Shown here: positions 35,460-46,284 of the stretch, piece by piece | How positions within the stretch are numbered: the first letter of the stretch is position 1 | How the letters are laid out: each line of letters opens with the position of its first letter | NCBI GenBank assembly: GCA_002869565.1 | Contig: PKUJ01000037.1 | Coordinates: 1 to 64,000 of the forward strand | Direction: 5' to 3' | DNA length: 64,000 nucleotides | Source of the DNA: Arcobacter sp. | GTDB lineage: Bacteria; Campylobacterota; Campylobacteria; Campylobacterales; Arcobacteraceae | Program-made: the position numbers and the translations under genes | The notes under the pieces: generated by a model | Told to the model about the DNA's origin: nothing | Databases searched by the model: none | Seen by the model: the letters and a program-made list of their open reading frames with translations, nothing else

Positions 35460-36020
35460 TTATTTTACTTTTTCTACGTACTCACCAGTCTTAGTATCAC
35501 ATTTGATGATATCACCTTCAACTAAGTGAAATGGTATTTGAACAACAGCACCACACTCTAATGTTGCTGGTTTTTTACCGCCTTGTGAATCACCTTTAAA
35601 GTTAGGTGGAGTTTCAACAATTTTCATTTCAACAGTTGCAGGTGGCTCAACAGTAATTGCTTCACCTTTAAAGAACATCATATCTACATTCATACCATCA
35701 ATAATCCATTTTTCTGTATCACCAACTTGGTCATAAGTTAAACCGATTTGCTCATATGTCTCAGTATCCATGAATTGAAGCATTTCACCATCGTCATATA
35801 AAAACTGCATAGTTTTTTGTTGTAAATCTGGGATTTCAAATTTATCACCAGCATGAAATGTTTTTTCAATAGTTTTTGCGTTTAAATAGTTTTTGATTTT
35901 ACATCTTACAAATGCAGCACCTTTACCAGGTTTTACATGTGCATAATCTGTAATTTTATATGGAATACCATCCACTTCAATCTTCAGACCTTTTTTTAAA
36001 TCACTCATTCCTAAAGCCAT
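35460..36020 (-). CDS. efp: Elongation factor P
   Basis: Relieves ribosome stalling at proline stretches. The 186-residue protein has an OB-fold arrangement with KPGKGAAF at 30-37, where Lys33 corresponds to the position that is modified in some bacteria. The second in-frame Met (residue 5) is also possible. It is last in the rpsA-serA-efp run, 9 nt after serA. No EpmA/EpmB-like genes are in the window. Confidence 0.97.
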   Translation of the reverse strand: MALGMSDLKKGLKIEVDGIPYKITDYAHVKPGKGAAFVRCKIKNYLNAKTIEKTFHAGDKFEIPDLQQKTMQFLYDDGEMLQFMDTETYEQIGLTYDQVGDTEKWIIDGMNVDMMFFKGEAITVEPPATVEMKIVETPPNFKGDSQGGKKPATLECGAVVQIPFHLVEGDIIKCDTKTGEYVEKVK

Positions 36021-36029
36021 AATTACTCC

Positions 36030-37616
36030 TTAAATTTCTGCATAAGAAACTGAAATTGCAGCTTCTAGATTACTAATTTGTTCTAAAATATTTGTTTTAA
36101 CTGATTCATCAACTAAGATTATTGCAAGTGCATCATTCTTTTTACCACGTGCAAGTCTAAAGTCAGAGATATTTACATTATTATCACCTAATAATTTACC
36201 AACGTTACCAATTACTCCTGGAACGTCATTATTTCTCATCATTATCATTTTACCTTTAGGCTCAATATCAAAATCAAATCCATCAAGTTCTATTATTCTT
36301 TGAACATCATCATCAAAAACAGTTCCTGAAATAGTGTTAACTCTTTTTTCAGTTGTGATTTTAATTAGAACTTTATTGCTATATCCAGAACAATGTGAAA
36401 TTTCAGAAGAATCAAATTTGATTCCCTTTTCTTCAGCTAAGAATTTAGCATTTACATAGTTTACTTCATCTCCAGCAGATACACTTAATGCACCAACTGT
36501 AGCAAATGTTGATAAAGAATCTATATATTCTTTAATCTCACCTTGAGCACTAATAGAAATTGATCTAATTGCAGATTTATCAAGTTGTGCAGATAAGAAT
36601 GCCATTTTTTGAGTTAATTCAATATATGGCTTAACAAATGGTGGAATCTTACTTTCATCAATAGGTAAGTTTAGTGCATGTGGATATGCGATTCCTCTTG
36701 CAGATTCAATCGCATTTTCAGCAGCTTGTGTAGCAATTTTTCTTTGAGATTCTCTTGTATTTGCACCTAAATGTGCAGTCACAGTAATATTTGGTAAATC
36801 TAAAAGTTTATTATCTGTTGCTGGCTCTTTAATGAATACATCAATTCCAGCCATTGCAATTTTACCTGATTTAAGATTGTTATATAAGGCATCTTCGTTA
36901 TATAAACCACCTCTTGCACAGTTAATTAAGATAACTCCATTTTTCATCTTGGCAATTTCTTTTTCACCAATCATATCAATAGTTTCTTGATTTTTTGGAG
37001 TATGAATTGTAATAATATCACAAGATAAAATATCTTCAAAAGAAGTTGTATATGTAATACCTAAATCAGTTGCTTTTGTTGAAGGAATGTATGGATCATA
37101 TGTTACTACATCCATTTCAAATGATTTAGCTCTCAATGCAACTCTATGACCAATGTTACCGAAACCAATAACACCTAGTTTTTTACCATAAAGTTCATTA
37201 CCATACCAATCTTCTCTTTTCCAGATTCTATCTTGTTTTAATTGGTTGTGTGCGTAAGGAAATTTTCTCATACAAGATAGCATGTGAGCCATAGTTAATT
37301 CAACAGCAGCAATCGTATTAGCAGTAGGAACATTCATTGCAATGATTCCTCTTTTACTACAACCTTCCATATCAACATTATCATAACCTACACCAGCTCT
37401 GATAATTGCTTTAAGATTTGTTGCTGCATTTAAAAATGTTTCATCTACATCAGTAGAACTTCTAGTAATTGCTACATCAGCATTTTTAACTACATCTAAA
37501 AGAGCAGTTTTATCAATATCCGCAGCATAAACATAATTTATGTCTTCTGTATTTTGTAAAATATTTAAACCATCTTCATGAATATGATCACAAACTACAA
37601 TAGTATGTTTACTCAT
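36030..37616 (-). CDS. serA: D-3-phosphoglycerate dehydrogenase
   Basis: First enzyme of serine synthesis from glycolysis. The 528-residue long type has a catalytic/NAD domain (about 1-315) with GVIGFGNIGHRVA, NCARGG, DVFIKEPA and the TAHLGANT active-site His segment, an intervening domain, and a C-terminal ACT domain (about 455-528, MMRNNDVPGVIGNVGKLLG) for feedback. It follows rpsA by 16 bp. Confidence 0.96.
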   Translation of the reverse strand: MSKHTIVVCDHIHEDGLNILQNTEDINYVYAADIDKTALLDVVKNADVAITRSSTDVDETFLNAATNLKAIIRAGVGYDNVDMEGCSKRGIIAMNVPTANTIAAVELTMAHMLSCMRKFPYAHNQLKQDRIWKREDWYGNELYGKKLGVIGFGNIGHRVALRAKSFEMDVVTYDPYIPSTKATDLGITYTTSFEDILSCDIITIHTPKNQETIDMIGEKEIAKMKNGVILINCARGGLYNEDALYNNLKSGKIAMAGIDVFIKEPATDNKLLDLPNITVTAHLGANTRESQRKIATQAAENAIESARGIAYPHALNLPIDESKIPPFVKPYIELTQKMAFLSAQLDKSAIRSISISAQGEIKEYIDSLSTFATVGALSVSAGDEVNYVNAKFLAEEKGIKFDSSEISHCSGYSNKVLIKITTEKRVNTISGTVFDDDVQRIIELDGFDFDIEPKGKMIMMRNNDVPGVIGNVGKLLGDNNVNISDFRLARGKKNDALAIILVDESVKTNILEQISNLEAAISVSYAEI

Positions 37617-37632
37617 TTGTAAAATTCCTTAA

Positions 37633-39285
37633 TTATTTAATTTGATCTTTTAATAAATCACCAAGAGTCATTCCTGAATCATCATTTACAGCTTTAAGAA
37701 CTTCTCTTTCTTGTTGTTGTTCTAATCTTTTAACAGATAATCTAACTCTATTTTTTCTAGTGTCAATATTTACAACTACTGCTTCTAATTCATCACCAAT
37801 ATTTACTTCTTCGGCAACTAAAGGTCCAAAATCTTCTGTTCTAATAAGACCATCTAAGTTATCTTCTAATTTAATGAAAACACCGAAGTCTTTTTTATCT
37901 TTAACCGCACCTTTAACAATGTCACCCATTTTGTGTGTATTTTGGAAATTTTTAGCAGGAGAATCAGCAATTTCTTTTACAGATAAAGAGATATTCTCTT
38001 TTTCTCTATCAATTTTGATAATCTTAACTTCTACTTCATCACCTTTTTTGTAAATTGCTTTACATTTAGCGTTTGATTCCCAAGAAGCTTCTTCATTATG
38101 TAATAATCCATCAACATCACCAATTGTAACAAATGCTCCAAAATCAGTTAATGTAGCAATCTTACCAGTTACAACATCACCAACTTTATTCTCTTTTGTA
38201 AATTTAGCGAATGGTTTTTCTTGTAAGTTTTTAAGAGATACTCTTAATCTTTTTTGCTCTACATTTAATTCAATAACTTCAACATTAACTTCTTCACCTA
38301 ATGTTAATAAATCTTTTGGATTTTTAAGGTTTTTATTCCATGAAATCTCAGAAATATGTAATAAACCTTCGATATCATTTCCTAAATCAACAAATGCACC
38401 ATATGATTCAAAGTTAGAAATTGTAACTGTAATTGTATCACCAACTTCTAATTCATCTTTAATCTCTTCCCAAGGGTTAGATAAAGCTGCTTTGATTGAT
38501 AATGACAAGTGTTGTTTTGCTTTGTCATAAGATAATACTATAACAGAAACTTCGTCACCTTCGTTGTAATAGTTAGATGGATTAACTGGACCTTTGTATG
38601 AAATCTCGTTGTAATTAACAAGACCATCAATTCCACCTAAATCAATAAACATACCATAAGAAGTGATTTTCTTAACAATACCATTTACAGGTTCATTTTT
38701 TTCTAAGATTTCATTTACTTTTGAATCTTTTTCAACTTTTGCTTCTTCAATTAATTTTTTTCTAGAAACAATGATTGAGTTTTGTGCTTCATTAACTTTT
38801 AAAACTTTTGCTTTAACTTTTTTACCAACTGCACCAAAAGTTTTTAAGTAAGATTGAGCCATTGGCATAAAGTATTCTAAACCAGTTTCATCTTCAATAA
38901 TAAATCCACCTCTTTGTTTAACAGAGATAATTTTACCTTCAATTGTTATATTTTCAACATCTTCACCATGTTCTTTTACAAATGCGTCAAATTTTTCTTT
39001 TTGTAGAACTTTTTTGTAAGAGATTGATGGTCTTTCACCTTTTGTTCCCATTAACATTACAGGGATTGTATCTCCCTCTTTAAACAGTACTTCACCATTT
39101 ACAGTGATTTCAGATAGATATAATCTACCTTCAATTTTTTGACCAACGTCAACAAGTACATTATCACTAGTAATTTCTACAATTACACCATCAACTACAG
39201 AGTTATTTTCAGCATTCTCAAAAGACTCATTAAGCATTTGCTCAAAATCAAAGTCTTCACAAAGTTCAATATCTTCGATACCCAT
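37633..39285 (-). CDS. rpsA: 30S ribosomal protein S1
   Basis: RNA-binding ribosomal protein needed for mRNA recruitment. The 550-residue protein shows six S1 repeats, recognised by recurring G-F/Y-G-AFV-DLG blocks such as YGMFIDLGGIDGLVN, YGAFVDLGNDIEGLLH, FGAFVTIGDVDGLLH and FGVFIKLEDNLDGLI. The first two repeats are degenerate and probably bind the ribosome. It lies between ispH and serA, as in Campylobacter. Confidence 0.97.
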   Translation of the reverse strand: MGIEDIELCEDFDFEQMLNESFENAENNSVVDGVIVEITSDNVLVDVGQKIEGRLYLSEITVNGEVLFKEGDTIPVMLMGTKGERPSISYKKVLQKEKFDAFVKEHGEDVENITIEGKIISVKQRGGFIIEDETGLEYFMPMAQSYLKTFGAVGKKVKAKVLKVNEAQNSIIVSRKKLIEEAKVEKDSKVNEILEKNEPVNGIVKKITSYGMFIDLGGIDGLVNYNEISYKGPVNPSNYYNEGDEVSVIVLSYDKAKQHLSLSIKAALSNPWEEIKDELEVGDTITVTISNFESYGAFVDLGNDIEGLLHISEISWNKNLKNPKDLLTLGEEVNVEVIELNVEQKRLRVSLKNLQEKPFAKFTKENKVGDVVTGKIATLTDFGAFVTIGDVDGLLHNEEASWESNAKCKAIYKKGDEVEVKIIKIDREKENISLSVKEIADSPAKNFQNTHKMGDIVKGAVKDKKDFGVFIKLEDNLDGLIRTEDFGPLVAEEVNIGDELEAVVVNIDTRKNRVRLSVKRLEQQQEREVLKAVNDDSGMTLGDLLKDQIK

Positions 39286-39357
39286 TTTATTCCTTCGTAT
39301 TACCGTTTTTTATTAAATGGTGATGATTATATCGAAATTTTACTTAAAGGAAATAAA

Positions 39358-40191
39358 TTAAGATTTTTCTATTTGATTTACTACTTGTTGAATTATCCAG
39401 TCAGGAGTTGAAGCACCCGCAGTTATGCCACATAATGTTTTGTTTTTAAACCAAGTTTCATCTAGTTCGGAGGCATTTTCTATAAGGTAAGAACTTTCAC
39501 AATTTTCAAGACAAATTGAATGAAGTTGTTTAGTATTTGATGAATTTTTGCCACCAATTACAACCATAACATCAACTTCTTTAGATAGTTCTCTAGCGGC
39601 ATCTTGATTTTCAAAAGTCGCATCACAAATTGTGTTAAATACTCTTACTTCTTTATTTTTAAGAATTAGATTGTTAACAATTTCTAAATAAACTTCTTTT
39701 TTCTTTGTTGTTTGTGCAACCGTAGCAATTTTGTCATATTTAAAGTTTATTTTATCTAAATCACTTGGTTCTAAGACTACGTGAACATCATTTAAATCTT
39801 TTCCGTAAGATTTTACACCTTTTACTTCAGGGTGTTCATCATCACCAAATATAACAATTGAATACTCTTCTTCTGACATTTTTTTTACAATTTGTTGTGG
39901 GGTTGTAACAAAAGGGCAAGTTGCATTAATTATTTTTGCATCTTTTGCTCTTAAATTTTTTAAATCATTTTTTGGAATACCATGAGTTCTAATAATAACA
40001 GTATCTTTTTCTTTAACTTCATCAAGTTCTCTATAAAGTCCGACATTATAATCATTCTGTAATCTATTTATTTCACTTTCATTATGAATAAGAGGTCCCA
40101 TTGTAGCAGAGTTTTCATACCCTTCAGCTATTTTTATAGCTCTTTTTACACCAAAGCAAAAACCATAACTAGATGCCAATTTAACGTTCAT
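39358..40191 (-). CDS. ispH: 4-hydroxy-3-methylbut-2-enyl diphosphate reductase
   Basis: Last enzyme of the MEP isoprenoid pathway, an Fe-S protein producing IPP and DMAPP. The 277-residue protein has the three cluster cysteines in YGFCFGVKRAI (Cys12), NATCPFV and NTICDATFENQ, and the active-site TFENQDA glutamate motif. It precedes rpsA on the minus strand, 72 bp away, and follows aroA by 9 bp. Confidence 0.97.
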   Translation of the reverse strand: MNVKLASSYGFCFGVKRAIKIAEGYENSATMGPLIHNESEINRLQNDYNVGLYRELDEVKEKDTVIIRTHGIPKNDLKNLRAKDAKIINATCPFVTTPQQIVKKMSEEEYSIVIFGDDEHPEVKGVKSYGKDLNDVHVVLEPSDLDKINFKYDKIATVAQTTKKKEVYLEIVNNLILKNKEVRVFNTICDATFENQDAARELSKEVDVMVVIGGKNSSNTKQLHSICLENCESSYLIENASELDETWFKNKTLCGITAGASTPDWIIQQVVNQIEKS

Positions 40192-40200
40192 TTTATTCCT

Positions 40201-41481
40201 TTAATTTCTTAGTGAATCTAATATATCTTTAAAGTTAGGAAATGATGTTAGTATACAATCAGTGTCTTCTATTTCCATATCACATACTAGTCCTGCTATA
40301 GAGAAGCTCATAGCAATTCTATGGTCTCCATGGGAATTTATAGATGCTTTATTTAAAGTTCCACCAATTATCTCATATCCATCTTCAAACTCTGTATATT
40401 CTACGCCACACTTTTCTAAATTTGATACTACGGCTTTTATTCTATCACTCTCTTTTACTCTAAGTTCTGCAGCATTTTTAACAAGTGATTTTCCATTTGC
40501 AAGAGACATTGCAATAGATAAAGCAGGAAGTTCATCAATAAGCCAAGAAATATGCTCTTCTACAACAACACCATTTAATTCTTTGTGCTTAATTTCAATA
40601 TCTCCAATTGGTTCATAAATATTTTCTTTTTCAATAAAATTAACTTCTGCACCCATTCTTTTTAAAACTTCATATGCACCTATTCTTGTAGGATTTAAAG
40701 AGACATTTTTAATTAGTACTCTTGAATTAGGAGTAATAGCAGCAGCTACTGCAAAAAAGAATCCAGAACTTGGATCAGTAGGAACAGTAATATTTAGAGG
40801 CTTTAAATGACCTTTTAAAGGATGAATATTGATAAAACCTTCATCATCATTTTCAATTTTAGCTCCCATACCCTTTAGCATTCTTTCTGTATGGTCTCTT
40901 GTTAATTCATTCTCTTTATATTTTGATATTCCTCTTGCTCTTAAAGCGGCTAAAATCATTGCTGATTTTACTTGTGCAGAATCAACAGGAGAATGATAAG
41001 TAAATGCTTCGAGTTCTTTGACTCCTCTAATAAATAGAGGAGCTTTATTTCCCTTATCTCTCCCATCAATATTTGCACCAATACTTCGTAATGGATCTGC
41101 AACTCTTTTCATTGGTCTTTCTCTTAAGTATTTATCACCAGTTAAAGTAAATGCACCATCTACAGAGGCAAGAAGACCACAAAAAAGCCTCATACCTGTT
41201 CCCGCATTTCCACAATCTAAAATATCTTTTGGTTCACTTAGAGTTTGAGTAGGAGTGATTTCTACACTACTACCATCTCTTTTCACTTTTGCACCTAGTT
41301 GTTCAACAATACTTAAAGAATTAAGTGTATCTTCCGCAGTAAGAAAATTTTTAATATATGAAGTTTCATTGGAAAAAAGTGAAAACATAGCACATCTATG
41401 AGATATAGATTTATCACTTGCAATTGAGTTAATCTCTACATTAAATGGTTTAATTAATCTTTTTATATCAAAGTTTTCCAT
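40201..41481 (-). CDS. aroA: 3-phosphoshikimate 1-carboxyvinyltransferase (EPSP synthase)
   Basis: Shikimate pathway enzyme joining PEP and shikimate-3-phosphate. The 426-residue protein carries [12 protein letters not shown] (shikimate loop), [15 protein letters not shown] (PEP loop), [32 protein letters not shown] and [10 protein letters not shown]. The class is that with GNAGTGMR, as in Campylobacter. Preceded by pheT (17 bp). Confidence 0.97.
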   Translation of the reverse strand: MENFDIKRLIKPFNVEINSIASDKSISHRCAMFSLFSNETSYIKNFLTAEDTLNSLSIVEQLGAKVKRDGSSVEITPTQTLSEPKDILDCGNAGTGMRLFCGLLASVDGAFTLTGDKYLRERPMKRVADPLRSIGANIDGRDKGNKAPLFIRGVKELEAFTYHSPVDSAQVKSAMILAALRARGISKYKENELTRDHTERMLKGMGAKIENDDEGFINIHPLKGHLKPLNITVPTDPSSGFFFAVAAAITPNSRVLIKNVSLNPTRIGAYEVLKRMGAEVNFIEKENIYEPIGDIEIKHKELNGVVVEEHISWLIDELPALSIAMSLANGKSLVKNAAELRVKESDRIKAVVSNLEKCGVEYTEFEDGYEIIGGTLNKASINSHGDHRIAMSFSIAGLVCDMEIEDTDCILTSFPNFKDILDSLRN

Positions 41482-41498
41482 TTTTTCCCTTTTATATA

Positions 41499-43823
41499 TT
41501 AATCTCTAAGTCCAATACTTAGTTCTGTATTTAAATTTTCTAAAATTCTATTCATAGTTGATGTAATATCTTCTTCTTCTAATGTTTTAGAATTATTTTG
41601 TAAGATAAATCTAATAGTTAAACTTTCATTTGAGCCCAGTTTTTCATCACTATAAATATCTATAAGATTAAATTGTTTAATATTTTCATCATGTATTTCA
41701 TTTATTACATTTTTTATTTCTTTATATTCCATAGATTTTGGAGCAATAATACTTAAATCTTTTTTTGAAGCTTGGAATTTAGAATATGAATTAGTTTTAA
41801 TTAAATCATTTTTAATTTTATCGAAATCAATTTCTGCAATAAATGTATCACTTAAATCATAGTCTGCTGCTACACTTGGATGAAGTTTTGAAATAAATCC
41901 TACTTCTTCATTATCAATAATTACTGATGCATTTTGATAAGGATGTATTAAATCATTAGATATTTTTTTCATTGGTTCTAAATCAAATTTTCCAATTGTA
42001 TTTAAAACTTTTTTTGAAAAACTAAAGAAATCAATATTTTCTGGCTTCCCTGAATTTGAAATGCCTTCTAACTCTTTTTGTCCACTAAATACAAATGAAA
42101 TTTTTGTACTTTCATTTCTATTTATATCAAAAATTTTTCCTATTTCAAAGAATGCAGTTGATTTAAATCCAAGTTTGTAGTTATTTGAACAAGCTTCAAT
42201 TAGATTTAGTGAAATTGTTGTTCTGTATGTATCTAATTCTTTTACAATCGGATTTAATATATCAAGGCTTTCTTTTACAATTGGAAGATTATATTTTTTC
42301 AAATTGTCTTTATTTGTAAATACATAAGTTAAAGTTTCAAAAAAGCCATCTTCAATTGCTTTTGCTCTTAATCTATTTTTCTTTATTAAGTTATCAGAAG
42401 TTTTATTTAGTCTATTTACTTCATCAATAGCAAGAGGTTTAGCTTTGATATTATCAATTCCAATAATTCTTACAACTTCTTCTGTAATATCGGCGATATT
42501 TTTAATATCATGTCTAAATAATGGAATTTGGATAGATAAAACACCATTAGCAGCATCTTTTACTTCAAAACCTAATGAACTTAATATTTTTTCAATTGTT
42601 ACTTTTTCAATTTTTTGCCCAATAATTGAATTAATTTTATCTACACTTGCATCTAAAATTAGTTTTTCTTGATAATCTATATATGCTTCATTACCATTAC
42701 AAATTGTTGCACCTGAATTTGAAATTAATGAACAGAAAATATCCATTCCATTTTCGATACAAGGTTCACTTCCTCTAGAAGATCTATAATAAACTTCTCC
42801 AGTTTTTCTTTTTGTTTCAAAAACTTTTTTAGATAAAATTTCAGGATTTATATATGATGCTTCAATTATATAATCATCATTTTCATCTATATTTATCTCT
42901 TCTTGACTGATACAAATTGTACTTAATTCTTTGTTCCCAGAAACTACATCAAAACCTTGCGAATCTTTTTTGATATATATAGTAGATAAATTATTATTAT
43001 TTTGGGCGTCTTTTTTTGCATATGCATTTAAAATTACACCACTAGTATGAGTTACATAAGATATAGCATCTTCTAAGTCATTTTCTTTAAATTTGTCAAT
43101 TATACCTACTCTTAATTTATAAATTAATTGAAGTTTAAAATCTTTTGTATTAGCAACTTTATAGATATATTTACTATCAATGTCACTAGCACTTTCTACT
43201 TCTAAAATTTGTCCTATACCCATATTATTGTGATTAATTGTATTATCTTGTTCAATAAAAGGAATATTATAAAATGCAGATAATTCTCTAGCTACACCAT
43301 AGATACTTAAACAGTCACCTCTATTTGCTGTAAGTTCAATCTCAATTATGTCATCATTAAGTAGTGGGTATTCAGATAATTTTTTTCCAATTATTAGTTC
43401 ACCAATTGATTCATCAAGTTCTAAAATACCATTGTTTAATTTAGCAAGACCAATCTCTGTAGATGAACAAATCATTCCATTAGATTCTACACCTCTTAGT
43501 TTTGCAGCTTTAATTTTAAAGTCAGCACTTAATTTACATCCAACTGTTGCAACAGGAACATATTGTTCTGTATCAACATTTTTTGCACCACAAACTATTT
43601 GAACTATTTCTGTTCCAATATCAACTTGACAAATATTTAATTTATCTGCATCCGGATGTTTCTTTTTTTCTAAGACTTTTCCAATTACAACACCAGGAAC
43701 AATTCTTTGTTCATCTAAACTATCAACTTCTAATCCAATAGAGTTTAGTGTTTTGCAAATATCTTCTGTTGTAATATTTGATATATCAATAAACTCTTGT
43801 AACCACGATCTTGTAACTATCAT
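41499..43823 (-). CDS. pheT: Phenylalanine--tRNA ligase beta subunit
   Basis: Editing and tRNA-binding subunit of the PheRS heterotetramer. The 774-residue protein has an N-terminal tRNA-binding EMAP-like domain ([26 protein letters not shown]), B3/B4 domains, a B5 domain ([21 protein letters not shown]), a catalytic-like core and a C-terminal anticodon-binding FDX-ACB region. It overlaps pheS by 4 nt (ATGA), so stable translation depends on pheS translation. Confidence 0.96.
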   Translation of the reverse strand: MIVTRSWLQEFIDISNITTEDICKTLNSIGLEVDSLDEQRIVPGVVIGKVLEKKKHPDADKLNICQVDIGTEIVQIVCGAKNVDTEQYVPVATVGCKLSADFKIKAAKLRGVESNGMICSSTEIGLAKLNNGILELDESIGELIIGKKLSEYPLLNDDIIEIELTANRGDCLSIYGVARELSAFYNIPFIEQDNTINHNNMGIGQILEVESASDIDSKYIYKVANTKDFKLQLIYKLRVGIIDKFKENDLEDAISYVTHTSGVILNAYAKKDAQNNNNLSTIYIKKDSQGFDVVSGNKELSTICISQEEINIDENDDYIIEASYINPEILSKKVFETKRKTGEVYYRSSRGSEPCIENGMDIFCSLISNSGATICNGNEAYIDYQEKLILDASVDKINSIIGQKIEKVTIEKILSSLGFEVKDAANGVLSIQIPLFRHDIKNIADITEEVVRIIGIDNIKAKPLAIDEVNRLNKTSDNLIKKNRLRAKAIEDGFFETLTYVFTNKDNLKKYNLPIVKESLDILNPIVKELDTYRTTISLNLIEACSNNYKLGFKSTAFFEIGKIFDINRNESTKISFVFSGQKELEGISNSGKPENIDFFSFSKKVLNTIGKFDLEPMKKISNDLIHPYQNASVIIDNEEVGFISKLHPSVAADYDLSDTFIAEIDFDKIKNDLIKTNSYSKFQASKKDLSIIAPKSMEYKEIKNVINEIHDENIKQFNLIDIYSDEKLGSNESLTIRFILQNNSKTLEEEDITSTMNRILENLNTELSIGLRD

Positions 43824-44812
43824 TTGAACTGTCCTAATAATCTTAAATCACTTTCAAAAAGAGATCTTAAATCTCCAATATTGTGTATTAACATCGCAAA
43901 TCTTTCTATACCTAATCCAAAGGCATATCCAGATTTATTTTCATATCCTACGGCTTTAAATACATTCTCATCTACTACACCACAACCTAATACTTCTAAC
44001 CAGCCTGTGTGAGAACATACTCTACATCCATCACCTTTACAGAATACACATGAAATATCAACTTCTGCTGAAGGTTCTGTAAATGGGAAGAATGAAGGTC
44101 TAAATCTAACTTCCACATCTCCAAACATGTGATGTAAAAACTCAACTAATACATGTTTAAGGTTAGCAAATGAAATTTTATCTGCATCATCAACAACTAG
44201 CGCTTCAATTTGATGAAACATTGGTGTATGTGTAATATCAAAATCTCTTCTAAATACTGTACCTGGAGCAATCATCCTAATTGGAGTTTTTTGCTTCAAC
44301 ATTGTTCTAATTTGAACTGGCGAAGTATGAGTTCTTAATAGAGTGTAATCTTTATTATAAAAAGTATCTTGCATATCACGTGCAGGATGATATTTAGGAA
44401 GGTTTAATGCTTCAAAGTTATGAAAATCATCTTCAACTAAAGGTCCTTCCTCAACTGCGAAATTAAGGTTTTGGAAATAGGTGATAATTCTATCCATTGT
44501 AAGATTAACTGGGTGAACAGCTCAACATGTAGGTTCGTTGTTAAACTTAGTTACATCAATTTTTTCTTCTTTAAGTTTAGCTTCTAAAGCTTCTTTTTCT
44601 AATATTGATTTTTTATTCTCTAAAGCTTCAGTAATCTCAGTTTTTTGTTTATTTAAATTAGCTGCGAAATCTTTTTTTTCTGGTCCTGGTATATCTTTCA
44701 TTTTTGCAAACTGTGCAGTGATAATACCTTTTTTACCTAAAGTTTCAATTCTAAGATTTTCTAATACTTCAAGTGAATCAGCACTATTTATTTTATCAAG
44801 CCATTCTATCAC
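43820..44812 (-). pseudogene. pheS: Phenylalanine--tRNA ligase alpha subunit, split by an in-frame TGA
   Basis: Catalytic PheRS subunit, normally essential. It starts at GTG 44812 (AGGAGAG upstream). The N-terminal coiled coil is intact, then TGA at 44522-44524 (codon 97) follows NNEPTC, after which the same frame reads [13 protein letters not shown]. Conserved relatives have Gly-Ala-Val-His-Pro here, so the codon was most likely GGA. The remaining 233 codons keep all class II motifs: [42 protein letters not shown] and [10 protein letters not shown]. Zinc-like cysteines ([12 protein letters not shown]) are present. An isolated downstream start gives no N-terminus. Confidence 0.95.
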
Positions 44813-44856
44813 TTTTGTCTCTCCTAGTTTGGGTCTTGTGTTCTATATTGTTCGGG

Positions 44857-44892
44857 ATTATACTTAAAATTTTATTAGAGTTTGGTTATAAT
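44857..44892. promoter_or_regulatory. Divergent promoters for pheS and the HIT gene
   Basis: TATAAT on the minus strand (44857-44862) lies 44 nt before the pheS GTG. TATAAT on the plus strand (44887-44892) lies 28 nt before the HIT ATG. The two face away in a 108-bp spacer. No terminator-antiterminator leader peptide rich in Phe codons was found before pheS. Confidence 0.55.
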
Positions 44893-44920
44893 ATTTTTTA
44901 AATAAAATAAAGGTGCTTTC

Positions 44921-45250
44921 ATGTGTATATTTTGTAAAATTGTTAATGGTGAAATACCAAATCAAACTATTTTAGAATATGAAAATTTTTTAGCTTTTAA
45001 TGATATAAATCCTGCAAGAAAGGTTCATGCTTTAGTTATACCTAAAGAACATTATGACTCTTTTGATGTAATTCCTCCAAAAATTATGGCGGGAATGACG
45101 GAGTTTATTCAAAAAGTTGCTTCAAAATTAGAAGTTAAAAAAAGTGGTTATAGATTAATTACAAATATTGGAGATGATGGTGGTCAGGAAGTTCATCATT
45201 TACATTTTCATTTAATGGGTGGAGAGCCTGTTGGTAGATTAGTAAGATAA
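44921..45250 (+). CDS. HIT family nucleotide-binding protein (Hint-like)
   Basis: A 109-residue Hint-type histidine triad protein. It has CIFCKIVNGEIP at the N-terminus, FNDINPARKVHALVIPK, and the triad HHLHFHLMGG near the end. Such proteins hydrolyse adenosine phosphoramidates. It is monocistronic, with its own -10 and a bidirectional terminator. Confidence 0.94.
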   Translation: MCIFCKIVNGEIPNQTILEYENFLAFNDINPARKVHALVIPKEHYDSFDVIPPKIMAGMTEFIQKVASKLEVKKSGYRLITNIGDDGGQEVHHLHFHLMGGEPVGRLVR

Positions 45251-45255
45251 TAAAA

Positions 45256-45279
45256 AAGTTGTAGTTTAAACTACAACTT
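45256..45279. terminator. Bidirectional terminator (perfect 24-nt palindrome)
   Basis: Twelve bp, AAGTTGTAGTTT with AAACTACAACTT, meet without a loop between the convergent HIT and accA genes; A-rich sequence precedes and TTATTATTTTT follows on the plus strand, so both directions get a U-run. Confidence 0.8.
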
Positions 45280-45280
45280 A

Positions 45281-46225
45281 TTATTTTTCATCTTCTTGAA
45301 ATCTTCCTAAACTCATTAGTTTTTCATATTTCATTTGATATCTTTGAGCTGCTGTTAATTGTTTTAATTCTTCCAATGTAGTTAAAAAATAATCACCTAA
45401 AGCTTTTATTGCTTCTTCTTTTTTTCTATGCGCACCAATTAATGGTTCATTAACAATATCATCAATTAATTCTAATTCTTTTAATGCATCAGAGGTAATT
45501 TTTAGAGCATTTGCTGCTGTTTCAGCTTTTGCAGGGTCATTCCATAGAATTGCACTACAACCTTCAGGAGAAATAACTGCATATACAGAATATCTCATCA
45601 TTGCAAGTTTATCAGCTACTGAAATAGCTAATGCTCCACCTGACCCACCTTCTCCAATAACAACTGAAACTGTTGGTGTTGTTAGATCAGAAAATTCATA
45701 AAGGTTCTTAGCAATTGCTTCAGATTGATTTCTCTCTTCAGCTCCAAGTCCTGGATATGCACCAGGAGTGTCTACAAGCATAAGAATTGGAATATTAAAC
45801 TTTTCAGCCATTCTTGCAGCTCTTAAGGCTTTTCTATAACCTTGAGGTGAAGGCATACCAAAGTTTCTTTTTAATTTTCCTTTAGTTCCTCTACCTTTTT
45901 GTTCACCAATAACCATAACTTTTTCAGAACCAATATAGCCTAAGTAACACACAATTGCAGGGTCGTCGTCGAAATGTCTATCACCATGAATTTCATATTC
46001 ACCTGTCATCAATCCTCTAATATAGTCCATAGCATATGGTCTATCTGGATGACGAGCTAGTTGAAGTTTTTGATAATCACTTAAATTTTTAAAAGTTTTT
46101 TCAACTTCTTTTTCTAGTTTTTTTTCTAAAATATCTACGGCATGTTCGTCATTTTTAGTTTTTGCAACTGTGATATCTTCTTCTAATTTTTTTATCTTGT
46201 CTTCAAAATCTAAGTAAGTTGCCAA
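45281..46225 (-). CDS. accA: Acetyl-CoA carboxylase, carboxyltransferase alpha subunit
   Basis: Carboxyltransferase alpha subunit of ACC, producing malonyl-CoA for fatty-acid synthesis. The 314-residue protein shows [59 protein letters not shown] and [11 protein letters not shown]. It starts with TTG 46225, AAAGGAA upstream. It follows fabF with a terminator-like hairpin (46251-46274) between them, so it may be attenuated relative to fabF. Confidence 0.97.
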   Translation of the reverse strand: MATYLDFEDKIKKLEEDITVAKTKNDEHAVDILEKKLEKEVEKTFKNLSDYQKLQLARHPDRPYAMDYIRGLMTGEYEIHGDRHFDDDPAIVCYLGYIGSEKVMVIGEQKGRGTKGKLKRNFGMPSPQGYRKALRAARMAEKFNIPILMLVDTPGAYPGLGAEERNQSEAIAKNLYEFSDLTTPTVSVVIGEGGSGGALAISVADKLAMMRYSVYAVISPEGCSAILWNDPAKAETAANALKITSDALKELELIDDIVNEPLIGAHRKKEEAIKALGDYFLTTLEELKQLTAAQRYQMKYEKLMSLGRFQEDEK

Positions 46226-46250
46226 ATTTGTGTTCCTTTAATAAATAGAA

Positions 46251-46274
46251 AAAAAGAGTCAAGTGACTCTTTTT
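46251..46274 (-). terminator. Terminator or attenuator between fabF and accA
   Basis: A 10-bp stem, AAAAAGAGTC/GACTCTTTTT, with a 4-nt AAGT loop is followed on the minus strand by a T-run. It lies between two genes of one pathway, so it may only partly end transcription. Confidence 0.7.
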
Positions 46275-46284
46275 ATAGATTTTT

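Noticed and set aside
28021-44524. UGA reassignment to Trp or Gly (alternative genetic code)
   Set aside because: The two in-frame TGA codons would need different amino acids, TAA codons are also in frame elsewhere, and TGA and TAA normally end other genes such as nadA.
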